A stretch of 64,000 nucleotides of DNA, from NCBI GenBank assembly GCA_947624785.1, contig CANQLV010000007.1, positions 1 through 64,000 of the forward strand, given 5' to 3'. Below are positions 19,321 through 29,917 of the stretch, piece by piece; position 1 is the first letter of the stretch; each line of letters opens with the position of its first letter. Under the pieces are notes generated by a model that saw nothing but the letters and a program-made list of their open reading frames with translations, was not told where the DNA came from and did no database searches. The stretch is from Akkermansia muciniphila (GTDB taxonomy: Bacteria; Verrucomicrobiota; Verrucomicrobiia; Verrucomicrobiales; Akkermansiaceae). The position numbers were made by a program, and so were the translations under genes.

Positions 19321-20133
19321 CTAGACGGACGATACCTTCCGGAACTTCGGGGACTGTCCCATGAACGCCTCCGGATTGCCTAAAAGAAGCTTCTCCGCCT
19401 CCTGCCGGGAAAAACCGCGTTTGTAGAGCTCGCAGGCCAGGGCCGTGAGCGCCAGGGGGTCGGAATCTCCCCAGTCCGCCGCGGAATTGGCCCAGACGCG
19501 GTCCATTCCGTACAGCTCCAGAATATCCGCCGCCCGCTTGGGGTTCAGCTTGCTGGTGGGGTAAAGGGTCAGCCCGGCCCAGTAGCCGGCCTCCTTCACC
19601 AGCGGGAAGGTGTGTTCCTCGCAATGGTCCACCAGCACCCGGCCGGGGTCCAGCTCCGGACGGTTTTTCAGGGCGGCAAGAATCATTCTGGTCCCTTTCA
19701 GCTTGTCTTCCAGATGGGGGGTGTGGATCAGGACAAGCTGGTTCAAGCGTATCGCCATGTCCAGATGCTCTTCAAAAATAGTCATTTCATGGGAGGTATT
19801 CCGGTTCAGCCCGATCTCCCCGATGCCGAGGACATTCGGACGGTCAATGAACTCCGGAATGAGCTTCATCACTTCCCGGGCAAAGGCCACGTCCTGCGCC
19901 TCCTTGGGGTTGATGCACAGCCACGTGTAATGGTCCATGCCGAACTTGGCCGCCCTGGCCGGTTCGCATTCCGTAAGCTGCACGAAGTAATCCCGGAAAC
20001 CGTCCGCGGAGGAACGGTCATAGCCGGCCCAGAACGCCGGTTCTCCCACCGCCAGGCAGCCTGCCTGCGCCATGGCCCGGTATTCGTCCGTGGTGCGGCA
20101 CACCATGTGTATATGAGGTTCTATGAAAGCCAT
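19321..20133 (-). CDS. EboB-like TatD-family metal-dependent hydrolase
   Basis: This 270-residue TIM-barrel amidohydrolase has an N-terminal metal site EPHIHM, a central glutamate in GIGEIGLN, VLIHTPH, VLVDHCEEHT and a C-terminal Asp in NSAADWGDSD. Blocks TTDEYRAMAQAG, EPAFWAGYDRSSADGFRDYF and INPKEAQDVAFAREVMKLIP closely match EboB, the hydrolase of the ebo metabolite-transport cluster known from algae and several bacterial phyla. Reaction and substrate are unknown. The gene starts 5 bases after the stop of a small upstream gene, so the two are one operon. No UbiA-like EboC or EboD/E partner lies in the window. Confidence 0.8.
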   Translation of the reverse strand: MAFIEPHIHMVCRTTDEYRAMAQAGCLAVGEPAFWAGYDRSSADGFRDYFVQLTECEPARAAKFGMDHYTWLCINPKEAQDVAFAREVMKLIPEFIDRPNVLGIGEIGLNRNTSHEMTIFEEHLDMAIRLNQLVLIHTPHLEDKLKGTRMILAALKNRPELDPGRVLVDHCEEHTFPLVKEAGYWAGLTLYPTSKLNPKRAADILELYGMDRVWANSAADWGDSDPLALTALACELYKRGFSRQEAEKLLLGNPEAFMGQSPKFRKVSSV

Positions 20134-20138
20134 GATTC

Positions 20139-20411
20139 TTATTTGTTAAAGTTCGGGGCTCCGCAGGCCGCCTTGGCGGCGGCGGTTTCCGGCACGGCGT
20201 CATCCCGGTAGGAAAGGGCTTCCAGAATGGCCCGGACGCGCCCCGCGCCGGATGCGGACAGGAGGGGGAGCGCTTCCATCAGGGCGCGGTAGCGGAAATC
20301 CGCCTCCCCTTCCCCGCGGTCCACCCGGTCCAGAAAAGCGGCCACGTCCAGCACCCCGGCGCGCGCCGCCGCGAAATCGGCGTCCAATACCTCTTTTTTA
20401 CTCCTTTTCAT
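20139..20411 (-). CDS. small protein upstream of EboB-like hydrolase, possibly a reduced EboA
   Basis: This 90-residue, Ala-rich helical protein (MKRSKKEVLDADFAAARAGV ... DFRYRALMEALPLLSASGAG ... CGAPNFNK) starts at 20411. The second half loosely resembles the C-terminal helices of EboA, whose gene normally precedes eboB, but EboA is about twice as long. The tight 5-base spacing to the hydrolase supports a joint role. No motif allows a firm name. An upstream in-frame extension is possible but lacks coding character. Confidence 0.6.
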   Translation of the reverse strand: MKRSKKEVLDADFAAARAGVLDVAAFLDRVDRGEGEADFRYRALMEALPLLSASGAGRVRAILEALSYRDDAVPETAAAKAACGAPNFNK

Positions 20412-20495
20412 ACGCAGACGATACGCCCATGCGGAAAGCCCCGTCAAGCCGGAACAGGTAACAAAATTATAACTATTCCAAACTAGTGAACTGCA

Positions 20496-20515
20496 ACGTC
20501 TTTTCACGTCTTTTC
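20496..20515. repeat. tandem decamer ACGTCTTTTC x2 upstream of sdhC
   Basis: Two adjacent identical 10-bp units lie about 100 bases before the sdhC start, downstream of an AT-rich patch (AAATTATAAC) that may be the -10 region. It could be a regulator site. Confidence 0.3.
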
Positions 20516-20611
20516 AAAAATCCAAAAAGCGCCGGGAATTCAAGAAGAGGCTTGCCATCCGGGTTTGAACCGGGCATCCTGTGGAGACGCATTTATTTCA
20601 TTAGAGCGCCT

Positions 20612-21313
20612 ATGAATGCACTAGTAAAAACCATATGTACATTCGTGACATCCTCCATCGGCCGCAAAATCATTGTGGCTCTGACGGGGTTATGTTTGGT
20701 CTTGTTCCTCGCGGGACACCTGGCAGGCAACCTTCTCATCTTCGGAGGCCCTGAATGGATCAACACCTACGCCCACGGCCTGCACTCCATGCCGGAAGCA
20801 GCCCTCTGGGGCATCCGCGCGGGGCTGGCGGTGATCTTCATCATCCACATCTGGCTGACCATCCAGCTGAAGCTGGAAAACCACGCCGCCCGCGAACCCT
20901 ACGTGTTCAAGAACACGATCAAGGCGACGCTCTCCTCCCGCTACATGATCTACACCGGCCTGACTATCCTGGTGTTCCTGATCTACCACCTGTACCAGTA
21001 CACCCTGCGCGTGGGTTACGATCCCGCCCAGTACACCGCCTTCATTTCCGACGGCAAGGTGGAAACTTTTGACGTGTACAAGATGATCGTGGCCGGATTC
21101 TCCAACGTATGGTGCTCCGCCTTCTACATCCTGGCCATCCTGATGCTGTTCAGCCACCTGCGCCACGGCGTGCAGTCCATCTTCCAGACGGTGGGCGCTG
21201 ATTCCCGCAAAATCCGGCCCTTCTATAACTTTCTCGCCATCGCGTACGGCGCAGTGATCTGCCTGGGCTTCATTTCCGTGCCGGTCTCGGTTCTTCTGGG
21301 TATCATCAAATAA
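20612..21313 (+). CDS. sdhC: succinate dehydrogenase/fumarate reductase cytochrome b subunit
   Basis: This 233-residue membrane protein has five predicted helices, as in the single-subunit (B-type) cytochrome b of SDH/fumarate reductases. His residues within helices (AGHLAGN, YAHGLHSM, FIIHIWL, IYHLYQY, FSHLRHGVQS) are candidates for the two heme b ligands. It anchors SdhA and SdhB and exchanges electrons with menaquinone. It is first in the sdhCAB operon, 21 bases before sdhA. Confidence 0.93.
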   Translation: MNALVKTICTFVTSSIGRKIIVALTGLCLVLFLAGHLAGNLLIFGGPEWINTYAHGLHSMPEAALWGIRAGLAVIFIIHIWLTIQLKLENHAAREPYVFKNTIKATLSSRYMIYTGLTILVFLIYHLYQYTLRVGYDPAQYTAFISDGKVETFDVYKMIVAGFSNVWCSAFYILAILMLFSHLRHGVQSIFQTVGADSRKIRPFYNFLAIAYGAVICLGFISVPVSVLLGIIK

Positions 21314-21334
21314 CCATCAACTCCTCTCAAAGTC

Positions 21335-23293
<1,959 letters not shown>

Positions 23294-23333
23294 AGATAGC
23301 CAATACATTAACACTTAAAAGAAAGATTATAAC

Positions 23334-24101
23334 ATGGCTAAAACACTCAATCTCACTCTCAAGGTCTGGCGCCAGGAAAACCGGGAAGCCAAGGGCCGCA
23401 TTGAGACCTATGCCGCCAAGGACATTCCGGTGGACGCCTCCTTCCTGGAAATGCTGGACATCGTCAATGAAGGCCTGGTCAAGGAAGGCAAGGATCCGAT
23501 CCACTTTGACCACGACTGCCGGGAAGGCATCTGCGGCATGTGCTCCCTGACCATCAACGGCATCCCCCACGGTCCGGAACGCCAGGTGACCACCTGCCAG
23601 CTCCACATGCGTAAATTCAAGGACGGCGATACCATCTGGATCGAACCCTTCCGCGCGAAGGCCTTCCCGATCCTGCGGGACCTGATGGTGGACCGCTCTG
23701 CCCTGGACCGCATCATCGCCTCCGGCGGCTACATCGACGTGCGCACCGGCTCCGCGCCGAACGCCAACAACATCGCCGTGGAAAAAGTGAAAGCGGAAGC
23801 CGCCTTTGACGCTGCCGCCTGCATCGGCTGCGGCGCCTGCGTGGCCTCCTGCAAGAACGCCTCCGCCATGCTGTTCACGTCCGCCAAGATCGCCCACCTC
23901 AATCTGCTGCCTCAGGGCCAGCCGGAACGCACCAAGCGCGTCCTGGCCATGATGAAGCAGATGGAAGCGGAAGGCTTCGGCAACTGCACGAACCAGTATG
24001 AATGTGAAGCCGCCTGCCCGAAGGGCATCAGCGTGGACAATATCGCCCGCCTCAACCGCGACTTCATCAAGGCCAACACCAAGGAAGGCCTCTGCTACTA
24101 A
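23334..24101 (+). CDS. sdhB: succinate dehydrogenase/fumarate reductase iron-sulfur subunit
   Basis: This 255-residue protein has the N-terminal [2Fe-2S] ferredoxin domain ([19 protein letters not shown] ... TTCQLHM, about 62-90). The C-terminal domain carries the [4Fe-4S] motif [13 protein letters not shown] (about 163-175) and a further cluster motif [16 protein letters not shown]. It relays electrons between SdhA flavin and SdhC heme/quinone. It lies 40 bases after sdhA and ends the operon, followed by a strong terminator. Confidence 0.95.
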   Translation: MAKTLNLTLKVWRQENREAKGRIETYAAKDIPVDASFLEMLDIVNEGLVKEGKDPIHFDHDCREGICGMCSLTINGIPHGPERQVTTCQLHMRKFKDGDTIWIEPFRAKAFPILRDLMVDRSALDRIIASGGYIDVRTGSAPNANNIAVEKVKAEAAFDAAACIGCGACVASCKNASAMLFTSAKIAHLNLLPQGQPERTKRVLAMMKQMEAEGFGNCTNQYECEAACPKGISVDNIARLNRDFIKANTKEGLCY

Positions 24102-24130
24102 AGCGGAACTCCCTTTAAGACGCTCTGCAA

Positions 24131-24168
24131 AAACTCCCGGCGGCAATCCTGCCCGCCGGGAGTTTTTT
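24131..24168 (+). terminator. terminator of sdhCAB
   Basis: A perfect stem AAACTCCCGGCGG / CCGCCGGGAGTTT is followed by TTTTTT. From 24169 to 24439 no gene or clear signal is seen. Confidence 0.92.
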
Positions 24169-24439
24169 CATGTCCGCTTCCCGGAAATATTTCCGGAGCG
24201 GGCAACCCGTGAAACATACAGGGCACGATGCGGGCCAAGCCCGCCGAAAAAAGAAGCCCCCGCGGAAAAAGATTTATTACCCCCGGTTCAAGAATCAATG
24301 GAGCATCCCGTGCGAACCTGACACAGCAAACTCAGGCACGCAGAAACATGCCGGGAATGGAGCGGACAGTAAATACCATTCCCAACCTTGCAGCGCTTTT
24401 TAGGAACGCCGCCAAAGGTCAAACCGGAGATTCCGAACC

Positions 24440-24892
24440 TTACTCCCTGTTACGGGAATCCATGAAAATGGTCACCGGGCCGTCGTTGACCAGGGAAACC
24501 TGCATATCCGCGCCGAATTCTCCGCTTTCCACCCTGCCTTCCAGCAAAGACGCCAGTTCCCTCTTGAACAGCTCATACAGGGGAACGGCCTGCTCAGGCC
24601 TTGCGGCGCGGATGAAGGAGGGCCTGTTGCCCTTCCTGGTGGAGGCATGCAGCGTAAACTGGCTCACCACCAGGGCGCTTCCTCCCATTTCCTTCACGGA
24701 AAGATTCATCTTCCCTTCCACATCGGAAAAAATGCGCATGTCCGCCGCCTTTTTGGCAAGCCAGCGCACATCCTCTTCCGTATCCGCCTCTTCCATGCCC
24801 GCCAGAATCATCAGGCCCGGGCCCGTGCTTCCCGCGCAAACCCCGCCAATGTGCACGGCGGCCTCCGTGACGCGTTGAATGACCAGCCTCAC
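24440..24892 (-). CDS. dtd: D-aminoacyl-tRNA deacylase
   Basis: This 150-residue protein matches DTD throughout: [17 protein letters not shown] at the start, the catalytic SQFTL motif ([19 protein letters not shown]), and the cross-subunit [11 protein letters not shown] ending. It hydrolyses D-amino acids (and glycine mischarged on tRNA-Ala) from tRNA in the cytoplasm. Its start overlaps the preceding gene's stop by 4 bases, suggesting translational coupling. Confidence 0.95.
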   Translation of the reverse strand: MRLVIQRVTEAAVHIGGVCAGSTGPGLMILAGMEEADTEEDVRWLAKKAADMRIFSDVEGKMNLSVKEMGGSALVVSQFTLHASTRKGNRPSFIRAARPEQAVPLYELFKRELASLLEGRVESGEFGADMQVSLVNDGPVTIFMDSRNRE

Positions 24893-25665
24893 TGCTCCGC
24901 CCCCTTCTCCCTCAGAATGGTCACCTTCGTTCCCGCACGGGTCAGCATGGCCAGTTCATTGCAGTCCTGCCGGCTCAAATAAAAGCCCGGCGAACGGGGT
25001 GTTCCGCGGGAAACGTCAATGACATAGCCCCCCGCCACCAGCACCAGCGTTTTGTCCGCAGAGGGAAATTGCTTGCTGTAAATGGAAACAGGGGCCTGCT
25101 CATCCTTGACGGACGTCTCCAAATTCTTTTTCCCCCCGTCCTTCATGGAAAGGATGGGATAGCCCTTCACAAAATTCGTCCCGTCGTACAGGCAGACTTC
25201 CTTCTCCGGCACGTTCACCACCACATGAAAATCCAGGGGACGGTACTTGAGCACATCCCCCGCATGCAGAACGGGAATGTCCATCAGGCCGTTGAGGTGC
25301 ATCACCATGGCCTGGGAGCAGTCCAGCTTCCTGACCATGCGTATCCAGGAATCCCCTCTCCGTACGGTGTATTTCTTCACGTCCGGCCCGTTGGGGTCCA
25401 GCAGTTGCCGGATGCGCAGGCTGCCGATGAGATCCTTCGCCTCCCTCCCCACCACGCCGCCCTGCTCCGCCAGGGGCTGCAGCAGCTCCAGAGCCTGCGG
25501 CAAACTTCCCCGGTCCATCAGGCGCCGGGCGTCCGCCAGGGCCTCCGGACGGCGCGGCCAGAGGGAATAGTTTTCTCCATCCGCCAAAACTCCCTGGGCG
25601 CAGCAGACCGCCGCCAGAAGGCTAAAGAAGACCTTTGCGCTTGAAGTCAAAGATATTGATCTCAT
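24889..25665 (-). CDS. secreted LysM protein with inactive L,D-transpeptidase-like region
   Basis: This 258-residue protein has a signal peptide ([17 protein letters not shown]) and a helical region with a possible TPR-like hairpin (about 40-85). A LysM peptidoglycan-binding domain follows (about 98-145: [20 protein letters not shown] ... [18 protein letters not shown]). The C-terminal stretch beginning [20 protein letters not shown] resembles the first strands of YkuD L,D-transpeptidases. The catalytic H...SHGC block is missing, so it is probably a wall-binding, non-catalytic relative. It overlaps the upstream gene by 44 bases and dtd by 4, so the three are one compact operon. Confidence 0.8.
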   Translation of the reverse strand: MRSISLTSSAKVFFSLLAAVCCAQGVLADGENYSLWPRRPEALADARRLMDRGSLPQALELLQPLAEQGGVVGREAKDLIGSLRIRQLLDPNGPDVKKYTVRRGDSWIRMVRKLDCSQAMVMHLNGLMDIPVLHAGDVLKYRPLDFHVVVNVPEKEVCLYDGTNFVKGYPILSMKDGGKKNLETSVKDEQAPVSIYSKQFPSADKTLVLVAGGYVIDVSRGTPRSPGFYLSRQDCNELAMLTRAGTKVTILREKGAEQ

Positions 25666-26164
25666 GGGATTTTTGTATCATTTCCACGGTGAATTTCAAG
25701 AGGGAGACCTCCCATGCGTCATCCACCCCCTCAATGAGGGCCATGAACGTATCCTCTCCGTTGCGCACCTGGTCCAGCAGACGGCCGCGCACGGCATCAA
25801 GGGGTTCATGCAGAATTTCCTCATTCACTTCCGACCTCTTGAACCTGAAGCCGTATTCCAGCAGCGTCAAAAAGCCAGGTCCGTTTCTGGAAAGCCAGTC
25901 AAAAAAGCGCTTGGCCTCTCCGGAAAAACCCTCCGTACTGACTTCATTGTAAACGGAAGGCCGTATGATCTTCGGCTTCTCCGCTTCCACCCAGCCGCTG
26001 CGCACGCGCACCACGCCCGCTTCATCCATCAGTTCGCTGAGGAGAAGGAAATTGAACCTGGTGTCGCCAAAGGTATCAATGCGGCGGTCCGGTTCATAAA
26101 CCACCCGGGTCATTTCCGCCGCATAGCGGATATCGTCACGGGAGAAGGAGGGCAGATCACTCAT
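25622..26164 (-). CDS. conserved hypothetical cytoplasmic protein
   Basis: This 180-residue protein without signal or membrane segments is rich in charged helices ([60 protein letters not shown]). I do not recognise the family. It is first in the operon with the LysM protein and dtd, its 3' end overlapping the LysM gene by 44 bases. Confidence 0.75.
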   Translation of the reverse strand: MSDLPSFSRDDIRYAAEMTRVVYEPDRRIDTFGDTRFNFLLLSELMDEAGVVRVRSGWVEAEKPKIIRPSVYNEVSTEGFSGEAKRFFDWLSRNGPGFLTLLEYGFRFKRSEVNEEILHEPLDAVRGRLLDQVRNGEDTFMALIEGVDDAWEVSLLKFTVEMIQKSHEINIFDFKRKGLL

Positions 26165-26192
26165 GGAAGAAGAAGCCGGGAACTTTCCATGA

Positions 26193-26231
26193 AAAAGCGG
26201 CTTCCTTGCCTGGGACAGGGAAGCCGCTTTT
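26193..26231 (-). terminator. terminator of acpP
   Basis: A 13-bp perfect stem AAAAGCGGCTTCC / GGAAGCCGCTTTT with a 13-base loop and A/T tracts on both sides lies 28 bases past the acpP stop. Confidence 0.92.
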
Positions 26232-26258
26232 GTAATAAAGGATTTTTAGCAGTTCAAC

Positions 26259-26501
26259 TTAACCCTGAACCTTTTCGATGTAAGCAACGACATCGGCAAC
26301 GGACTGAAGCTTTTCAGCTTCTTCGTCGGGTACTTCGATGTCAAAGTTTTCTTCGAAAGCCATCACGAGTTCAACGGTATCCAGCGAATCAGCACCGAGA
26401 TCCTCGATGAATTTCGCATCAGCAGTCACTTTATCGGATTCAACGCCAAGTTGCTCAACGATGATACTTCTTACTTTTTCTTCGATGCTGTTGTCAGACA
26501 T
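26259..26501 (-). CDS. acpP: acyl carrier protein
   Basis: This 80-residue acidic four-helix protein has the phosphopantetheine serine in [18 protein letters not shown]. It carries growing acyl chains for fatty acid synthesis in the cytoplasm and is the partner of FabG (14053). It is monocistronic with a strong terminator. Length and sequence are standard. Confidence 0.97.
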   Translation of the reverse strand: MSDNSIEEKVRSIIVEQLGVESDKVTADAKFIEDLGADSLDTVELVMAFEENFDIEVPDEEAEKLQSVADVVAYIEKVQG

Positions 26502-26634
26502 GATATTTATTGTTAAGGTTCATGGATACTACATGGGGTATACGCAATTTGCAACACCTATTTATGAGTTTTTACGTGTCATCCGGCCCCCGCGCCGGAA
26601 GTAACAAGCTCCCGGCCAGGCCGTTGCCCGTTTT

Positions 26635-27363
26635 TCAAAGATTAAGCACGGCAGCCATCCGCAAGCCGTTCAGCGTAATATCCGGATCCACATGGTCGAT
26701 GCGCTCCACGCCCCTGGCGATCAGCGCGGCGTCCCCGCCCGTAGCCACCACGGCCGGGCGCGCGCCCAGCTCCTCTTCCAGCCGGGCCAGGATTTCCTTC
26801 ACCAGCCCCCGGTAGCCGTACACGGCGCCGGACTGCATGGCCTCCACCGTGCTGGTTCCAATGGCATGGGCGGGCTCCCGCGGGTCGATGGCGGGAAGGA
26901 GGGCGGTATTGCGCTCCAGGTAATCCCCCATGCTGGCAAGCCCCGGAGCAATGGCTCCGCCCAGATAAGTGCATCGGGGGCCGATCACGTCAAAGGTCAC
27001 CGCAGTGCCGAAGTCCACCACGACGCACGGGCTCCCGTAATAGGCCGCGGCGCCTACGGCGTTCGCCAGCCTGTCGGCGCCTATCTGGCGCGGGTGGGGG
27101 TAGTCGATGCCCACGCCCAGCCGGGAATCGCAGGAAAGGAAATGGCACGGCTTGCCTATCCAGCTTTTCAGCACTTCCCCCACGCGCGGCACCACGGAGC
27201 ACACCACGGCGGCATCATAATGCACGCCGGCCAGCACTTCGTCCAGCCGTTCCTCGCTCACCTCCCGGGTGGGAATCATGTACCGTTCCGGCAGCAGGGC
27301 GTCCGGCGTGGAAAGCACGAACTTGGTGCGCGTATTGGAATTGTCGATCAGCAAATAAGTCAC
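26635..27363 (-). CDS. coaX: type III pantothenate kinase
   Basis: This 242-residue ASKHA-fold kinase has DNSNTRTKF at the N-terminus (phosphate-binding loop), GADRLANAVGAAAYYG, the catalytic-region DFGTAVTFDVIGP and GGAIAPGLASM. These are the three CoaX motifs. It phosphorylates pantothenate in the first step of coenzyme A synthesis, which also supplies the ACP prosthetic group. It starts 5 bases after the glycosyltransferase stop and is co-transcribed with it. Confidence 0.95.
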   Translation of the reverse strand: MTYLLIDNSNTRTKFVLSTPDALLPERYMIPTREVSEERLDEVLAGVHYDAAVVCSVVPRVGEVLKSWIGKPCHFLSCDSRLGVGIDYPHPRQIGADRLANAVGAAAYYGSPCVVVDFGTAVTFDVIGPRCTYLGGAIAPGLASMGDYLERNTALLPAIDPREPAHAIGTSTVEAMQSGAVYGYRGLVKEILARLEEELGARPAVVATGGDAALIARGVERIDHVDPDITLNGLRMAAVLNL

Positions 27364-27368
27364 GGGAA

Positions 27369-28496
27369 TCAGTTAGTACGTTCCTGCGCCAGTTTCAAGG
27401 CCAAATCCGCTATTTTGCCGCTTCCCCCGGTCATCTCCGCCTTCACCAAATTTTCATGCATGCGCCTCCAGGGCGCGCCGCCGTCCGCCATCATCTCCCG
27501 CAAGGCGGAGGCCAGGGCGCGCGCGTCCGGCACATGGCGGCCGCCGCCCAGCTTTTCCAGCAGGCGGGCGTTGCCCTCCTCCTGGCCCGGAAGAAGAAAG
27601 TTCACCAGCATGGGCCGTGCGGACGCCAGCACCTCGTGCACGGTGGCCCCTCCAGCCTTCCCGACCACCACATGGCTGGCGGCAAGATAGGAGGGCACGC
27701 GGCGCGTCCAGCCGCGCACGGCCAGTCTGCGCCCGTATCTGGCGCGCAAATCCCGGATGCGGGGATAAATGCGCCTGAACCGGCGCCCCAGGATGCACGT
27801 GACGCGTATGAAGGGATCAGCCTCCAGCATGGCCTCCAGCTCCGCGCGAGCATGCCGTGCGGAACGCTGGGCAAAATAAAGCACCCGGAACGGCTCCCCC
27901 CCCTTCCAGGAAACGGGATGCTCCCGCGCCAGCGCCCCCAGGCCGGGATTGACGGGAAACCCCGTGACGCGCAGCCTGTCCGCCGCAAGTCCCTTTTCCG
28001 CCATGATATCCCGCGTCCAGGGATCCGTCACGGTCCACAGGGGGGACGCCGAACACAGCCAGGATTTATTGATGACGAAGGAGTCCGTCACGACGGTCAA
28101 GTACGGCACCGCGTTCCCCGTGCGGGCCGCCAGGGAATCCAGCATATAGGGATACACCATGTACGTGCAGACCACGGCGTCCGGCTTCCATTCCCGCAGC
28201 AGCCGTTCCAGCAGACGCTCCACGGGGGCGAGTCCCTTGACGGGTTTTTCCGCCAGGTTGCGCTTGTCGCTCACCTCGTACATCAGCTTCCAGAGGCGGG
28301 GCATGCGGGAGATAATCCACAGGTAGGCGGCGCGCGTCAGGCGGAACATACGGGGCATCGCCTCCGCGCACAGGTCCGTCACGCGGACTTCCGCGCGCCC
28401 CGCGAGGGCATCCCGCACGCCCCTGGCGGCGGAATTGTGCCCTTCCCCGTATCCCGCAGTCACAATCAGAATGCGCGGCAGCCTTCTCTTCTCCAT
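27369..28496 (-). CDS. MGDG-synthase/UgtP-like glycosyltransferase
   Basis: This 375-residue GT-B glycosyltransferase starts with RILIVTAGYGEGHNSAARGV, the N-terminal motif of diacylglycerol glycosyltransferases (MGDG synthase and UgtP), and continues with VVTDSFVINKSWLC. The donor-binding C-terminal half has VVVGKAGGATVHEVLASARP and LPGQEEGNARLLEKLGGG. It likely adds a sugar from a nucleotide donor to a lipid acceptor at the membrane. Donor and acceptor are unknown. ATG at 28496 is chosen because upstream codons lack protein character. Confidence 0.85.
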   Translation of the reverse strand: MEKRRLPRILIVTAGYGEGHNSAARGVRDALAGRAEVRVTDLCAEAMPRMFRLTRAAYLWIISRMPRLWKLMYEVSDKRNLAEKPVKGLAPVERLLERLLREWKPDAVVCTYMVYPYMLDSLAARTGNAVPYLTVVTDSFVINKSWLCSASPLWTVTDPWTRDIMAEKGLAADRLRVTGFPVNPGLGALAREHPVSWKGGEPFRVLYFAQRSARHARAELEAMLEADPFIRVTCILGRRFRRIYPRIRDLRARYGRRLAVRGWTRRVPSYLAASHVVVGKAGGATVHEVLASARPMLVNFLLPGQEEGNARLLEKLGGGRHVPDARALASALREMMADGGAPWRRMHENLVKAEMTGGSGKIADLALKLAQERTN

Positions 28497-28972
28497 GAGG
28501 CAGGATATACCAATATTCCGGTCAATCGGAAAGAACTTCTTGCAGGAAGACGGGCACTGCCGCAGAGCTTCTTCCGCCAGGCCTGACGCAGCTCCTGCTT
28601 TTACGGCAGGGGCCGGAAGAGCCTTGTTCCCGGCGGAGCAGCCAGCGGGAAACACGGAAAAATACGCCCTCCCGCGGACTACGTGAAAACGCCCTGCCGG
28701 GATAAAGGTTTGATTCGTTCATCTTTCAGATTCACTCACCCTGCGGGCTTCAAGCCTGTACTTTCCGTCCAACCGGACTTGCCCGGTTTCCCGTCCTTCA
28801 CCATTGAATCCGGTCCGGAGTGAAACGGAGAGATTTTGCCTGCAAGGGCCGAAAGGCCCCTGCGGCCCACGGACGGAAAAGGACCGCAAAACGGCATTTA
28901 CACACCATTATTCCCCTGCCAACTCCGGATTTAACATTGACCTGCGCAGGCCGTCAGGGCAAGCTTCCAGCC
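28497..28972. other. divergent intergenic region with repeat element
   Basis: These 476 bases lie between the leftward glycosyltransferase and fmt. No convincing gene is present. It contains one copy of the element described at 28711-28793 and otherwise mixed sequence. Confidence 0.5.
28711..28793 (+). repeat. dispersed ~83-nt structured element, copy 1
   Basis: It shares TGATTCGTT, CTCACCCTGCGGGCTTCA, GCCT and TTCCGTCCAACCGGA, in order and spacing, with a minus-strand copy at 55585-55667. The 3' part folds as AACCGG-ACTTGC-CCGGTT. The second copy keeps the hairpin with a different loop and pairing register. It could be a small mobile repeat or a non-coding RNA element. Confidence 0.6.
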
Positions 28973-29917
28973 ATGCGCATCGTCTTCATGGGCACAGGCG
29001 ACATTGCCATTCCCGCCTTCCGCAGCCTGGTCCGTAACTCGGACCTGGTAGGCCTGGTCACGCAGCCTGACCGCCCCGTCGGCAGGCACCAGGTGCTTAC
29101 GGCTCCCGCCATCAAGAACATTGCCAGGGAAGCGGGCATTCCCGTGCTCCAGCCGCACTCCCTGCGGACGCCGGATGCGCTGGTCAACCTTAAAAGGCTG
29201 AATCCGGACCTGATCGCGGTCATGGCGTACGGGCAGATTCTGAGCCAGGAAGTGATTGGCATGGCTCCCATGGGCTGCATCAACGCCCACGCTTCCCTGC
29301 TGCCGCGCCACCGCGGAGCGGCCTGCATCCAGTCCGCCATCAAGTCCGGCGATTCCAAAACGGGAATCACCATCATGCACATCGTCAAAAAACTGGACGC
29401 CGGGGATATCATCGCCCAGATCAGCACCCCGCTGGAAGGCACGGAAACCGGCGGCTCCCTGCATGACAAGCTGGCCCGGATGACGCCGGACGTGCTGCTC
29501 CCCGCCATCCACGCCATTGAAAAGGGAACCGCCACACGCGTCCCCCAGCAGGAATTCCTGGCAACGTACGCTCCCAAGCTTCTGCGTGCGGACGGAAAGA
29601 TTGACTGGACGCGTCCCGCAGAGGAAATCGGGCGCATGATCCGGGCGTATGACCCGTGGCCCGGCACCTTCACCAATTACTGGAACCGCAAGAAGCGTAT
29701 CCGCAACATGAAAATCTTCCCCGGCTTCTCCATCGTTCCGGAGGCGGAAGGGAAACCGGGCCAGGTGCTTTCCGCCGGAGAACAGGGGCTGCTGATCGCC
29801 TGCGGAAGCGGCGGCCTGCTGGTGACGAACGTCCAGCTTGAAGGGAGCACGCGCATGAACATCTCCCAGCTCATCGCCGGCCACCCGAATTTGAAAGACA
29901 TCCATTTTGACGTGTAA
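28973..29917 (+). CDS. fmt: methionyl-tRNA formyltransferase
   Basis: This 314-residue protein starts MRIVFMGTGDIAIPAF and has the 10-formyl-THF site HASLLPRHRGAACIQSAI, with the catalytic Asn in INAHASLLP, and MHIVKKLDAGDII. A C-terminal tRNA-binding beta barrel follows (about 205-314). It formylates Met on initiator tRNA, which is encoded at 9240. The stop abuts the helicase start, so the two are co-transcribed. Confidence 0.95.
   Translation: MRIVFMGTGDIAIPAFRSLVRNSDLVGLVTQPDRPVGRHQVLTAPAIKNIAREAGIPVLQPHSLRTPDALVNLKRLNPDLIAVMAYGQILSQEVIGMAPMGCINAHASLLPRHRGAACIQSAIKSGDSKTGITIMHIVKKLDAGDIIAQISTPLEGTETGGSLHDKLARMTPDVLLPAIHAIEKGTATRVPQQEFLATYAPKLLRADGKIDWTRPAEEIGRMIRAYDPWPGTFTNYWNRKKRIRNMKIFPGFSIVPEAEGKPGQVLSAGEQGLLIACGSGGLLVTNVQLEGSTRMNISQLIAGHPNLKDIHFDV

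Noticed and set aside
20540..20590. tRNA-like T arm (minus strand CCCGGTTCAAACCCGG) upstream of sdhC
   Set aside because: No matching anticodon arm, D arm or acceptor partner can be drawn, so it is not a tRNA gene. It is at most a fragment.
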